Below are positions 6,746 through 14,620 of a stretch of 64,000 nucleotides of DNA, one piece after another (the stretch's first letter is position 1; every line of letters begins with the position of its first letter). The position numbers and the translations under genes were made by a program. The notes beneath the pieces were generated by a model. The model was not told where the DNA came from, did not search any database, and saw only the letters and a program-made list of their open reading frames with translations. Source of the stretch: a virus; IMG/VR virus record IMGVR_UViG_3300041964_000099, positions 57,303 to 121,302 of that record. One strand, 5' to 3'.

Positions 6746-7105
6746 ATGCGGAACAACGAAGCAATCATTGCGATTCATGCGAAGGCAATCGAGTATTTTC
6801 GAGCTGAGATGATCAACCTAGTTCTAGCGGAAAGCCCAGCACCTATTCTCCGAAACTGGATAGAAGCGATCGATGGAGTTGAGCAAGCAATGAAATTTCT
6901 CACCTCAAAGGATAACGAGGATGAGGATGAGGATGAGGATGAAGACGAAGAGGAAGACGAAGAGGAAGACGAAGATGAAGACGAAGAGGATGATGATGGG
7001 GGTCTAATGCTGACATTTGCTGTTACACAAAACTCAGTAGAGTTAGGCGCAGAGTTCAAAAAAGCTGCTGAATGGATTAAAAAGCTTGGCAGTTTATCAA
7101 TATAG
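6746..7105 (+). CDS. Acidic-tract protein
   Basis: 119 residues from the ATG preceded by GGAAGG (a GTG twenty codons upstream lacks one). A helical N-terminal domain (EAIIAIHAKAIEYFRAEMI) is followed by about thirty consecutive Asp/Glu residues and a short hydrophobic C-terminal domain. The acidic run could mimic DNA, but it is encoded by a simple GAG/GAT/GAC repeat likely to vary in length by slippage. Function unknown. Confidence 0.6.
   Translation: MRNNEAIIAIHAKAIEYFRAEMINLVLAESPAPILRNWIEAIDGVEQAMKFLTSKDNEDEDEDEDEDEEEDEEEDEDEDEEDDDGGLMLTFAVTQNSVELGAEFKKAAEWIKKLGSLSI
6918..6999 (+). repeat. GAT/GAG/GAC trinucleotide-type repeat
   Basis: A purine-rich run of GAGGAT and GAAGAC/GAAGAG hexamers encoding an uninterrupted Asp/Glu tract. 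Almost no pyrimidine-rich codons interrupt it. The pattern is expected to expand or contract. Confidence 0.8.
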
Positions 7106-7138
7106 TCGATCGAAAAGAACAACGATTAAAAGAAGTCA

Positions 7139-7507
7139 ATGAAAAAAAAGAAGCGTAAGGCAACACTCGATGATTTAAGGCGAGGTCGGGCAAAACTCAA
7201 AAACTCCACTGAAGATACACTCGACCCTAATAATGTGATGCCACGGCAGTGTGAAACCTGCCCGTGGAGACCCGATCGCGGCATTCTCAGAGGCCAGCCA
7301 AAGCAAGCAATGCTGGGTTTGATAGAGCAAGTATTAACGATTGCTAATCAGCCCTGTCATAGTCCAGGCTTAGTAGGTAAGCCTGAGAATCAAATTTGCC
7401 GAGGGGCACGCGATTTTCAGCTTCTAGCCTATTTTGCAATGGGGGAGCTGACCGCTCCAACCGATGAAGCTTGGCGTGAAGCGCTCGAAAGACGGCATGA
7501 AAAATGA
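7139..7507 (+). CDS. Cys-rich DUF6283-like protein
   Basis: 122 residues with CETCPWRPD, then CHSPG and CRGARDFQLLAYF. A CxxCPWR motif followed by a Cys-His pair and CxGAR is how I remember the DUF6283 family, small phage/actinobacterial and cyanobacterial proteins of unknown function that may bind metal or an iron-sulfur cluster. The N-terminus is Lys-rich (MKKKKRK). The family name is from memory and needs a profile search. Confidence 0.6.
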   Translation: MKKKKRKATLDDLRRGRAKLKNSTEDTLDPNNVMPRQCETCPWRPDRGILRGQPKQAMLGLIEQVLTIANQPCHSPGLVGKPENQICRGARDFQLLAYFAMGELTAPTDEAWREALERRHEK

Positions 7508-7547
7508 ATCTCAGTCAGACTTTTAGACCGCAACTCTAGGAAAGCCA

Positions 7548-8009
7548 ATGACAAAAGACAATCAACCCCCTTTCGATCCCAAACTTAAAGAAGCCATTGC
7601 CGAAATGGAAGCGATCGCTAAGAAGCACGGCATCGCCGCCCTATTCTGCCTCGCTTCTGAGACTCACGGAGAATTCAAAGCTTTCTTTCCTTCCTGGTCA
7701 ATTATTCAACTAAGAGAAAAAGAAGGAGAGCAGAGATTCAGAGTTCAAGTTAAAAAAGATCAGCACGATCTTGAGCAGGTTAATGCAAGTCTTCATCTCG
7801 CTTACAGCTTGCGCGATATGGCAGGCGTGCAATACCAAAACTTTGAAACAATTTGCACTGTGTTGACCGAAAAACTCAATGTTGAGCATGTGCCGTTTCA
7901 TGGCAACCAGGATTTTGATGGCTGGCAACAGCCAGATTTAGGCCCAGCTCCTGCAAGAATCATTGATTTTAATGAACAAAGGGGGAAAGGTTTTGGCAGC
8001 GGAAAATAA
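7548..8009 (+). CDS. Hypothetical protein ending in GKGFG motif
   Basis: 153 residues; ATG preceded by AGGAAAG. The domain (KKHGIAALFCLASETHGEFK..FFPSWSIIQL) looks globular, and the C-terminus ends RGKGFGSGK. The same GKGFG tail or head motif occurs in the gene at 49985-50458 and at the start of the gene at 63950. Function unknown. Confidence 0.65.
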   Translation: MTKDNQPPFDPKLKEAIAEMEAIAKKHGIAALFCLASETHGEFKAFFPSWSIIQLREKEGEQRFRVQVKKDQHDLEQVNASLHLAYSLRDMAGVQYQNFETICTVLTEKLNVEHVPFHGNQDFDGWQQPDLGPAPARIIDFNEQRGKGFGSGK

Positions 8010-8172
8010 GCTTGAAATGACGATCGACGGCAGCGATATTTACCTGCATTTTGCCGTCAGTTCCCCCGAAAAGGCGAAAGAGCTGTTTGACCAGATTGCC
8101 GCCGCCGCTTCTAAATTTCATGTCAGCAATCGAGATAATACGGATGAAATTTCAACGATCGACCCCAAATGA
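7993..8172 (+). CDS. Small hypothetical protein
   Basis: About 59 residues from a TTG just after GGAAAGG; an ATG at 8017 is the conservative alternative (51 residues). The sequence LEMTIDGSDIYLHFAVSSPEKAKELFDQIA is a compact alpha/beta pattern. It overlaps the end of the previous gene and the start of the next. Start uncertain; function unknown. Confidence 0.45.
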   Translation: MAAENKLEMTIDGSDIYLHFAVSSPEKAKELFDQIAAAASKFHVSNRDNTDEISTIDPK

Positions 8173-8497
8173 GACTTATCCTATTATTCGCTTCGTCTCC
8201 CTGGAAAATCGCTGGGAGCTGGGTTTTTGTCCAATGATGTTTGGGATTCGCGTTTGCCTTTCGCAAGTAAATAGCCCTCTCATCACTCTGACCTATTGTG
8301 CTGGGCCTGATGAAGGCTTTGCCCTTCTGCTACTGGCAACACTTGTAGTCATTTTGCAGCCATATCCTGAAACTGTAACGGAGCGTCAACTGCAAGATGA
8401 TTTTCCCCGCTACAGCATCAAGCCCATTAACCTTGATCCGGTCTGCTGGCCCCGACTGATGGAGATGTCAGAAGCAGTTGGGGCAAAAACAACATGA
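8144..8497 (+). CDS. Hypothetical protein
   Basis: 117 residues from the ATG inside the end of the previous gene; the longer open frame upstream overlaps coding sequence and looks like a shadow. It holds a hydrophobic stretch (EGFALLLLATLVVILQPYP) that is more likely a buried helix than a membrane anchor. The stop overlaps the next ATG (ATGA). Function unknown. Confidence 0.55.
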   Translation: MKFQRSTPNETYPIIRFVSLENRWELGFCPMMFGIRVCLSQVNSPLITLTYCAGPDEGFALLLLATLVVILQPYPETVTERQLQDDFPRYSIKPINLDPVCWPRLMEMSEAVGAKTT

Positions 8498-8796
8498 ACC
8501 AACTAGCTTTACTTGCTCGCTGGGCTGCCCTTCGGCCAGCCGACTATGCCGATTTTGTAACGCGGATGCAAAGCTGCCAGTTGCAGCGGCAAGCCCAAGC
8601 TGAGCTGCTGCTGACGGCTGTTGAAGCGGCACTGGCTGAAGGATGGGATTGTCAGCTTAAACCGGCTGCCAGCGGTTGCCATGCCCTAATTGGCCTGGGC
8701 TACTGCCAAGATGCAGACGTGGCCCTTGCAGCCCTGACCGCACTGATTCAGAACCTCGATCGAAATCCAATTAAACAAATAAATGTCCAAAATTAA
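8494..8796 (+). CDS. Hypothetical protein
   Basis: 100 residues, ATGA overlap with the upstream gene. Mostly Ala/Leu-rich helices (LLARWAALRPADYADFVTRM, QAELLLTAVEAALAEGWD). Its last codons (NPIKQINVQN) run into the left arm of the inverted-repeat element, so the element may have been inserted at, and altered, its 3' end. Last gene of the rightward early arm. Confidence 0.6.
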   Translation: MNQLALLARWAALRPADYADFVTRMQSCQLQRQAQAELLLTAVEAALAEGWDCQLKPAASGCHALIGLGYCQDADVALAALTALIQNLDRNPIKQINVQN

Positions 8797-8894
8797 ACAT
8801 TTATTGTCCTAGTCTGTATTTGCTACAGGCTAGAACCAGCAAGGCTTTTGGCCTTGACACTAAATGTTTAATTTTGGACAAATAAATGTTTAAT
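8770..8894. repeat. 125-bp miniature inverted-repeat element
   Basis: A perfect 20-bp inverted repeat (8784-8803 and 8861-8880) lies within four copies of a motif like ATTAAACATTTATTGTCC, two facing inward from each side. The centre holds a small hairpin (CAAGGC-TTTTG-GCCTTG). Two tandem inward-facing sites per side, each ending in TGTC, is the same logic as the large repeat array at 58.0-58.65 kb and resembles ends bound by TnsB-type transposases. It sits between convergent genes and could alternatively be a terminator or partition site. Confidence 0.6.
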
Positions 8895-8905
8895 GTGCCG
8901 AAAAA

Positions 8906-9262
8906 CTAAGCAAGCTTCAGCAAAGGTTGCACAACCCGAATCAAAGCCGCTTCCGGCTCTGGAGCCATCGGCACATCAATTCGGCAATAGCGATAAGAAT
9001 CACCTTGGCTAGATTCTTCCATGATCATGCAATCAACAAACTCGACCTTGACCGACCAGTGTTGCTGACATAGCAGCAGCGCCCCAGCCCAAAATGCCAG
9101 GTGTGGCGTGACGTTGAAATCTGAAAGCAGCAGGCGATAGTAGTGATCTGGAGTTGTGCCCTCGCTCAGCACCGAAACTGATTTGTTGAACTTCTGCGGC
9201 AAATGCAGTAATGCTTCAACCAAGCTGGATTGAGCATCGTTGAGGCGATGGGAAGCGTACAT
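8906..9262 (-). CDS. Hypothetical protein
   Basis: 118 residues on the minus strand, divergent from the partition operon. It has a Trp/Cys-containing hydrophobic middle (HLAFWAGALLLCQQHWSVKV) and an acidic cluster (MIMEESSQGD). No recognised domain. It lies alone between the inverted-repeat element and the par control region. Confidence 0.55.
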   Translation of the reverse strand: MYASHRLNDAQSSLVEALLHLPQKFNKSVSVLSEGTTPDHYYRLLLSDFNVTPHLAFWAGALLLCQQHWSVKVEFVDCMIMEESSQGDSYRYCRIDVPMAPEPEAALIRVVQPLLKLA

Positions 9263-9591
9263 AGCGAATCTCAGGGAAGCGATCGAGGCGAAGCTTGAAT
9301 CGAAATTTGCTACCTGCGCTGCTGCAAAAACTCTGTATCGTTGAGTTTCGGTCGCAGCAGCAATCCTTAAAAAAAAATGAAAAAATCTTGCTCCGATTCT
9401 GGCATTTCAATCGCCCGATGGCGATAGGAAATTCGCGGAACTCTACCCAAATTTAAGGGTGTCTCGCCTTGGAATTGCCTTTAGTTTACAGCCGCATCTA
9501 GTCATGTCAAAATGATTCAGCCTAATCATGATTAAATGATGAGGTTTATAAATGTCATCATTTAGAGGTTTAGTCATTTAGGAGTTTCATC
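9263..9591. promoter_or_regulatory. Divergent control region of the par operon
   Basis: About 330 bp without a convincing gene. Near the parA start lies a 10-bp inverted repeat, TAAATGATGA (9533-9542) and TCATCATTTA (9555-9564), followed by TAGAGGTTTAGTCATTTAGG. The last motif resembles GTAGAGGTTTCATCATTT downstream of the partner gene at 10815. Such repeats on both sides of a par operon are typical of operators or centromere (parS) sites. A run of nine A at 9370 lies upstream of the leftward gene. No promoter hexamers are assigned with confidence. Confidence 0.55.
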
Positions 9592-10389
9592 ATGCACACA
9601 ATTGCGGCCTTGTCGCTCTCAGGCGGCCAGGGCAAGACCACAACGACGCTGTTTCTGTCCAAAATTCTTGCAGGTCGAGGGCTTCGAGTGTTGGCGATCG
9701 ATGCCGATCCTCAAGCTAATCTGACAACGTTTCTTGGTCAGCACATTGAGCCGACCGATCCAACGTTGTTAGAGTTCATGCGCGGAACGGTGAAAGAAAC
9801 TGCTGATGCCGTTTACCCAACGTCTACGCCCAACTTGGCGCTCATTCCAGCAGATGACGGCCTGGAAGGGCTGCAAGAATATCTGTCTGGTACAGGAATG
9901 GGGGCACTGCTGCTAAGACAGCGATTGCAGAAACTTCAGTCAAGTTTTGACTTATGCCTTATAGATTCGCCACCCCAGGCGTACTTGCTGACCAAATCAG
10001 TCATTGGCGCGAGTGATAGTATTGTCATTCCCTGCGAGCTAAATGGAAAAGGATTCGGCTCATTAATTCGCTCCCTGACTGTGCTTTCACAGCTTCAAGA
10101 GATGGATGCAACTCAAGCTGAAGTTGTTGGCATCATGCCATTTCGCGATCGCTGGTTCGGACTGAATCGATCGAAGGATTCGCAATTTTGGCTCAATCAA
10201 ATGATGGATTTGCCAGAAGTGCAATCAGAATGGATGCTGCCCACACTACGCGAATCCGTTCGTGTTCCTGAAGCAATTAGCAAGCAATCTATGCTGGCTG
10301 AAACGCAGCAGCTTGACTATCCCTTTAGCGTGTTGAGCGAGCGTTTGATGGCAAAACTGGCTGTGGCGTCGGAGGTTGTTCATGTCTGA
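9592..10389 (+). CDS. parA: ParA-family partition ATPase
   Basis: 265 residues. A deviant Walker A lies at the N-terminus (SLSGGQGKTTTT), with Walker A' IDADPQANLT and the Walker B-like CLIDSPP. ParA-type proteins move plasmid or phage-plasmid DNA along the nucleoid with a DNA-binding partner. The signature lysine of the KGGxGKT form is replaced here by Ser10; similar variants are, from memory, common among cyanobacterial plasmid ParA proteins. No N-terminal DNA-binding domain is present, so this is a small (type Ib-like) ParA. AGGAG lies upstream of the ATG. The next gene starts eight bases inside it. Confidence 0.88.
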   Translation: MHTIAALSLSGGQGKTTTTLFLSKILAGRGLRVLAIDADPQANLTTFLGQHIEPTDPTLLEFMRGTVKETADAVYPTSTPNLALIPADDGLEGLQEYLSGTGMGALLLRQRLQKLQSSFDLCLIDSPPQAYLLTKSVIGASDSIVIPCELNGKGFGSLIRSLTVLSQLQEMDATQAEVVGIMPFRDRWFGLNRSKDSQFWLNQMMDLPEVQSEWMLPTLRESVRVPEAISKQSMLAETQQLDYPFSVLSERLMAKLAVASEVVHV

Positions 10390-10744
10390 TAACAACATGG
10401 CTGATTTAATACGCCAGCGGCATCGCAATTCAGTTCCTCCTCGTGAGATGCCGATGACAGCAGCTCCACCACCACCACCCGCTGAGCCGCCCTCACCTGA
10501 AGTGGAAACCAGTATCAGTACCTTGCGGCTCGATAAAGAACTGAAGGCTGAGATGCTAAACCTCTGCAACAGTGAAGACCCGCGCCTGACGCTGGAAGTT
10601 TTGGTTGAAGGGCTGTATCTCAGTGCCCAGGCAAACGGCCATGTTGAAAAAGCATTGGCGATCGCCCGCGATCGTCTCAAGCAGCGCAAGCAGGCCGGAG
10701 TCCAGAAGCGGGCGAAGACCTATGCTCAAAACCTGCAATCATGA
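10382..10744 (+). CDS. Small DNA-binding partner of ParA
   Basis: 120 residues from an ATG inside the parA end. The N-terminal third is Pro-rich and disordered (PPPPPAEPPSPEVE). The following STLRLDKELKAEMLNLC..DPRLTLEVLVEGL resembles a ribbon-helix-helix unit, and the C-terminus is basic (RDRLKQRKQAGVQKRAK). Position after a small ParA and this composition fit the non-ParB class of partition partner proteins that also repress the operon. Assignment rests mostly on context. Confidence 0.65.
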   Translation: MSDNNMADLIRQRHRNSVPPREMPMTAAPPPPPAEPPSPEVETSISTLRLDKELKAEMLNLCNSEDPRLTLEVLVEGLYLSAQANGHVEKALAIARDRLKQRKQAGVQKRAKTYAQNLQS

Positions 10745-10780
10745 CTAATTGACGGAAGTGCAATTTTTCACAGCTTCTAT

Positions 10781-10822
10781 ACCTCTACATGATGAAGTGT
10801 CTAACTTTAATCATGTAGAGGT
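10781..10822. promoter_or_regulatory. 13-bp inverted repeat: parS candidate or terminator
   Basis: ACCTCTACATGAT and ATCATGTAGAGGT form a perfect inverted repeat with a 16-bp centre, directly downstream of the partition genes. The right arm runs into TTCATCATTTATAAG, similar to the motif ahead of parA. No T-run follows, so a protein-binding site (centromere) is favoured over a terminator. Confidence 0.6.
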
Positions 10823-10888
10823 TTCATCATTTATAAGTGATTACATTCTTAAATGCTGTCATGATGACATGATCGGGTCATGCCAAAG

Positions 10889-10935
10889 TTTAGGGTGCGC
10901 GTTTTGGTCGATGTAGCGTCACGTTGCACCCTAAG
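10889..10935 (+). repeat. 47-bp palindromic-armed element, copy 2
   Basis: TTTAGGGTGC at one end and GTTGCACCCTAAG at the other flank a variable centre. It is the partner, in opposite orientation, of the element at 291-337: the outer 10 and 13 bp are identical and the centre has nine differences. Its right end reaches the stop region of the leftward gene. The two copies bracket the whole replication and partition arm. Confidence 0.75.
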
Positions 10936-11506
10936 TTTTGCCGTGATTCTGCCTGAAGACAGCCATCAAGTCATTCGGATTCTGAATTGCTTCCCGCAGA
11001 TCGGCGTACTTGCGCTCGATCGCCATCAGCCAAAAAAGCTCAGTTGGATCGCCCCGATAGAGTAGCCAGCGATTGTCAACCCGCTCAAAAACGTAGACTA
11101 AATAGACTCCGAGCTTTCGAGCAGCTTGGCTAGGGCTGTAGCTAAGGCTGGAGAGGTTGAGATCGATCTTGAGAATTGGACGAAATTCGCCCGTGGCTGA
11201 AATTTGATAGCTAAAGCAAAGCAGGTGGGTGTACGGGGGTGTGAGAAGCTGCTTCCACAGATCGACTCGCGATCGCCGTTCGTCACTCCATTCGAGCATG
11301 TCACCATCGGGGATGAAGAACTGCTGTATTTTGTGAGCTGTTGCAAGAGGATCTGCTCTACTTTCTCCACCGGCACTGCTGCTGATGTCAAGGTAGTGTG
11401 TGGCGATTTTTGTGAGCGGGTGGCAGCCGCTCCAGGCGTAATCCGGCGAAGGTTTTCTCGAAGCACGCAGACCAAGGAACGTCGAAAGTCGAGCATAGAG
11501 TTTCAC
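10931..11506 (-). CDS. Hypothetical protein, last gene of the leftward block
   Basis: 191 residues from a GTG directly after the stop of the upstream gene. Motifs are few: YTHLLCFSYQISATGEFRPI and KLGVYLVYVFERVDNRWLLY look like beta strands of a compact domain. No lysozyme, amidase or peptidase signature was seen, although a lysis function would fit the position at the end of the virion genes. Unknown. Confidence 0.6.
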   Translation of the reverse strand: MKLYARLSTFLGLRASRKPSPDYAWSGCHPLTKIATHYLDISSSAGGESRADPLATAHKIQQFFIPDGDMLEWSDERRSRVDLWKQLLTPPYTHLLCFSYQISATGEFRPILKIDLNLSSLSYSPSQAARKLGVYLVYVFERVDNRWLLYRGDPTELFWLMAIERKYADLREAIQNPNDLMAVFRQNHGKT

Positions 11507-11788
11507 TTACTGAGTAGGCTTGCCCATTAGTGTGGCATACGCATTGAGGCGTGCCGTGGGCGTAAGTCGAACAATTGCGGTTCCTGCACCCATTGCACCG
11601 ATCCATCCCAGTGCTTTAGCAGGAGTGAAGTCTTGCTGTACCGATTGCCGTGAGGCCGGTACAACCACACACAAAATCACGAGTAAGTGTAATCCCAGCT
11701 CGATCGGGTCAATTTTTTGACCAAAGATAGAAATGGCAGTGCGTGAACGATTCGGGCACTCGGTTGGGCAGGAATTTGGTTCGGTCAT
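11507..11788 (-). CDS. Small membrane protein, holin candidate
   Basis: 93 residues with one clear hydrophobic segment (ELGLHLLVILCVVV) and a weaker one (ALGWIGAMGAGTAIVRL). The N-terminus has a Cys-Pro-rich stretch (NSCPTECPNR). Size, two hydrophobic segments and location after the tail genes fit a holin, but there is no recognisable endolysin next to it, and no family is identified. The downstream gene begins immediately after its TAA. Confidence 0.45.
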   Translation of the reverse strand: MTEPNSCPTECPNRSRTAISIFGQKIDPIELGLHLLVILCVVVPASRQSVQQDFTPAKALGWIGAMGAGTAIVRLTPTARLNAYATLMGKPTQ

Positions 11789-11854
11789 GGGGTGACATCA
11801 GGATTGCAATACTCTTAATGTGCCCAGCGGCCAAACCAACAGCGCTCAAAGGTT

Positions 11855-13264
11855 CTACCCAAGCCAAGCTTTGAGGCAACGAGGCGCAAACACATGGTAG
11901 TAAGCAAGATTGCGAGCATCGTTGTTACTTGGAAAGTCACCGTAGCGGGTGTAAAACCTTGTTTGCATCAACAGCTTGCCCTCAGCGATCGCTGTCTCAG
12001 TATTCAAAACCTGATCGAGCTGAACATTACCATCGTCATTTAAGACGCCATCAACAATTTCAGTTGCATTAACTCCAGCCTGAACTGCACTAATCTGCAA
12101 CTGCTTAAACTGAGCTGACTGCATTTCTTTCCAGGGCAAGTTATTCTCAACCGCTTCTGAGTTGCTGTTGTAATCTGAATTAGCTTGTGCCCGAAAAACC
12201 TGAAATCTTTCGCCTGCCAACAATGCCGCAGAAAAAGCAATACCCGAAAAATAGCTCTGATAGGGAGATTTTGTAATGAGGGCATAAGGCGAGAACGGCT
12301 CAGTTAAATCGACCCAATATCTCGGAACAATCCGAGCTGTATCCAGTGGCTCATGCTGTACAACGCTGATCCCTCCTAGAGTTGGATTAATCAAGCTGGC
12401 AAAATCAAAACTAGGTCTTGTAATGTCCGGCAGAACCAATGACTGCTTCACCAAACCGCGATCGCGATAAATTGGCGGCAGACTTTGCGAATCGTCATCT
12501 CGATCCGTTGGATAGCGCGGCAGCAAATTAGCAGTGTAAGCGCTCCATTCTGGCGGGTAAGTCGTTGCGGGAGAGGGATGCCGCTGATCTGAATTTGCGG
12601 TGCGCGGCTGAAAGCCCAAGTGCGTTTGCTCATGGGTTCGGATCACTTGATCGCGGCGATTAAGCAGCCAGGTAAATAGCCTTAAGTTGTAGCTGGGATA
12701 AAGGTTTTCTGGATTGACGATCATCACGCTGCCAATCTGCACAATTTTTTGCTGTTCAGAAATCCAGGTCAGCCAATACTGTCGTCTCGTCTGCCTCGCA
12801 TCGAGCAGCATTGGGGCTGTGCCCAATTCTTGCAGCGTCGTTAAAGCAGTAACGCTCTGATCAGTCATCAGCCAAATCTTTGAGCCGCCAACCTCATACA
12901 TTCCATTCGTAGCGTTGTCATATTCCACTACCGAAGTCTGAAACAAGACAGTGATGTTGCCTGGATTGCTCGTTACCAAAGTACGGCGACGATGCTGCAC
13001 TACTGTTTCTCTAACAGGAATGGTTTCGGCCCCAACTCCCCACCAGTGCCCGTTTGTGTCTTGCAGCAGCGTTAAATTGTTGCGACTGGGCGCAACAGTG
13101 TTGAGTAGGGTCACGTTGAAAAGTGTCGATCGCCCTTGCAATGGATCTGCCAGTTGAACTGAAATTACCTGCCCCACCGTGCCATAACCTGTGCCGATCG
13201 CCACAGATTGATAGCTGTCGATTGTCCGGCCCGTGACAGATCGAACAAGCTGATCGCTAATCAT
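11855..13264 (-). CDS. Putative virion protein (tail tip or fibre associated)
   Basis: About 469 residues from the ATG that overlaps the TGA of the upstream gene (ATGA); a longer start five codons upstream lies within that gene. The first part is beta-rich (VGQVISVQLADPLQGRSTLF), and there is a run of Thr-Asn-rich strands. FNV of tail-fibre origin is suggested only by operon position after the DUF7483-like gene. No catalytic motif was found. Confidence 0.55.
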   Translation of the reverse strand: MISDQLVRSVTGRTIDSYQSVAIGTGYGTVGQVISVQLADPLQGRSTLFNVTLLNTVAPSRNNLTLLQDTNGHWWGVGAETIPVRETVVQHRRRTLVTSNPGNITVLFQTSVVEYDNATNGMYEVGGSKIWLMTDQSVTALTTLQELGTAPMLLDARQTRRQYWLTWISEQQKIVQIGSVMIVNPENLYPSYNLRLFTWLLNRRDQVIRTHEQTHLGFQPRTANSDQRHPSPATTYPPEWSAYTANLLPRYPTDRDDDSQSLPPIYRDRGLVKQSLVLPDITRPSFDFASLINPTLGGISVVQHEPLDTARIVPRYWVDLTEPFSPYALITKSPYQSYFSGIAFSAALLAGERFQVFRAQANSDYNSNSEAVENNLPWKEMQSAQFKQLQISAVQAGVNATEIVDGVLNDDGNVQLDQVLNTETAIAEGKLLMQTRFYTRYGDFPSNNDARNLAYYHVFAPRCLKAWLG

Positions 13265-14262
13265 GCCCAGGCCCACCAAAGATAGTCTTGAGCGCTATTG
13301 ATCGACGAGTGATTGCCAACTTGAAATCCGTTCGCTTGAAATTCGATCGCTAGACTTCCAGGGGTTGAAATGGTTTCCGAAAAAGTTTGATTCGCAACTA
13401 GATAGCGATTGCCACCCCGCAGCCGATTGAACCAGAACCAATCCCCCGTAGTAATCGATCGCAGCAAAACTAGATTGGGGGTCAATCCGGCGTTGACGAT
13501 CGGGCCTGGGCTGAGGTTTGTGCCAGTGTAGCGGCCAGAAGCAAAAACGCCAGGAACAGGGGCAAACAGATAGGCCACATAGTTTCGACTCGATTGAGAA
13601 AAGGTTGAACCAACCGAAAATTGCGTAGTAGTTGGTTGCGTGCTATTCCAGTAAGTTGCGCTTGAAGCGGGAGCTGAAGAGTTAAAAAACAGTGCGTTAG
13701 AACTTGCGTTGTCCAGCGAAGCGCAATATGCGGCCATTGCCCCGCTTAGACTTGTATTCTTCACCCAGATTAGCGTTGGGGCAACGCCTAAATTGTGCGT
13801 TAGAACTCGCGTTGAGCCATTACCGAGCCAGGTCACGATCGCTGTTCCAGCGCTGGGATCTAGCCTCCAGGCCAGCGAAAGATAATCGAAGTTGTTCGCT
13901 CCGTAACTCGGCGTTGAGAAAAATGTGTACCCATTCGCATAGGCTTGCAGTTCGGGCGAATCAGTCGTGACTCGATTTATGGTGTTGGACGGATCAATGA
14001 TCATCGTCCAGTTCTGCGGCTGATTGTTGAGGCGATGCGATCGAGCGCTTGAACTAAGGCATTTTGTCCAAACGATGCCAGGGTTAAACCCGGTATTGAG
14101 CGCTAGAAAACTGCCTGCACCTCCATCTGAGGAGTTGCCGCCAAATCCGGCATAGCTGGCGATCGCCAGTGAATTCGACCGCAAGATAGTGGCCGCCGAT
14201 CGATTGCGAGAATCAATTTTTCCGGTGCGACGACGCGATCGCCAAAGCAAGATGTCTGACAT
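13261..14262 (-). CDS. DUF7483-like tail-fibre/receptor-binding protein
   Basis: 333 residues. Two repeats of the pattern GVAPTLIWVKN..SGAMAAYCASLDNAS and GLTPNLVLLRS..GDWFWFNRLRGGN, each ending in a F..GxxG..S..YVAYLFA-like strand, match the domain I know as DUF7483 in phage tail fibres. Extended Ser/Asn/Thr-rich beta sequence and the Trp-rich end fit a trimeric surface-binding protein. It lies between small accessory genes in the fibre cluster and is probably exposed on the virion, recognising the host envelope. Confidence 0.65.
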   Translation of the reverse strand: MSDILLWRSRRRTGKIDSRNRSAATILRSNSLAIASYAGFGGNSSDGGAGSFLALNTGFNPGIVWTKCLSSSARSHRLNNQPQNWTMIIDPSNTINRVTTDSPELQAYANGYTFFSTPSYGANNFDYLSLAWRLDPSAGTAIVTWLGNGSTRVLTHNLGVAPTLIWVKNTSLSGAMAAYCASLDNASSNALFFNSSAPASSATYWNSTQPTTTQFSVGSTFSQSSRNYVAYLFAPVPGVFASGRYTGTNLSPGPIVNAGLTPNLVLLRSITTGDWFWFNRLRGGNRYLVANQTFSETISTPGSLAIEFQANGFQVGNHSSINSAQDYLWWAWA

Positions 14263-14612
14263 TATTCGATCCGGTTAATGTTCGCGCCAACGATCACTTC
14301 TCCAGCCACAGACGCGACTGCTCGCACCGTAATATTTTTCTGGCGTAGTCCACCTTGAAAACCTTGAAAACCTTGGCGCGACGGCAATGCAACTCGCCCT
14401 AAGCAAATCAATACATTGGCAGCGTTGTAATACTGGAAGATCAAATCGGCTTGAGCAAAGTAGTTATTAGCAGCCGATAAAAACAATTCCTCCGGCAGAG
14501 TTGGATGCAATGCACAGATCAACGTGCCGGGTTGAGTTTCGTCGGTGTGCTGCACGATAATTGGAGCGCCATCAAGTGAACCGCTTGGAAATTGAGCCGA
14601 AAGCGTTGCCAT
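14262..14612 (-). CDS. Small fibre-associated protein
   Basis: 116 residues, beta-rich (GAPIIVQHTDETQPGTLICA), with a short FQGFQGG duplication. It abuts the DUF7483-like gene with overlapping stop and start. Role in fibre assembly or as a tail adaptor is suggested only by position. Confidence 0.55.
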   Translation of the reverse strand: MATLSAQFPSGSLDGAPIIVQHTDETQPGTLICALHPTLPEELFLSAANNYFAQADLIFQYYNAANVLICLGRVALPSRQGFQGFQGGLRQKNITVRAVASVAGEVIVGANINRIE

Positions 14613-14620
14613 ATCAACCT

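Noticed and set aside
6775-7122. Leftward frame with a long poly-Ser run
   Set aside because: Mirror of the GAT/GAG repeat in the acidic-tract gene.
9216-9410. Leftward 64-codon frame in the par control region
   Set aside because: Phe/Cys-rich, overlaps a real gene, no start signal.
10931-11788. Endolysin/holin pair
   Set aside because: Only membrane segments are visible in one gene; no lytic motif in the other, so only a tentative holin call is kept.
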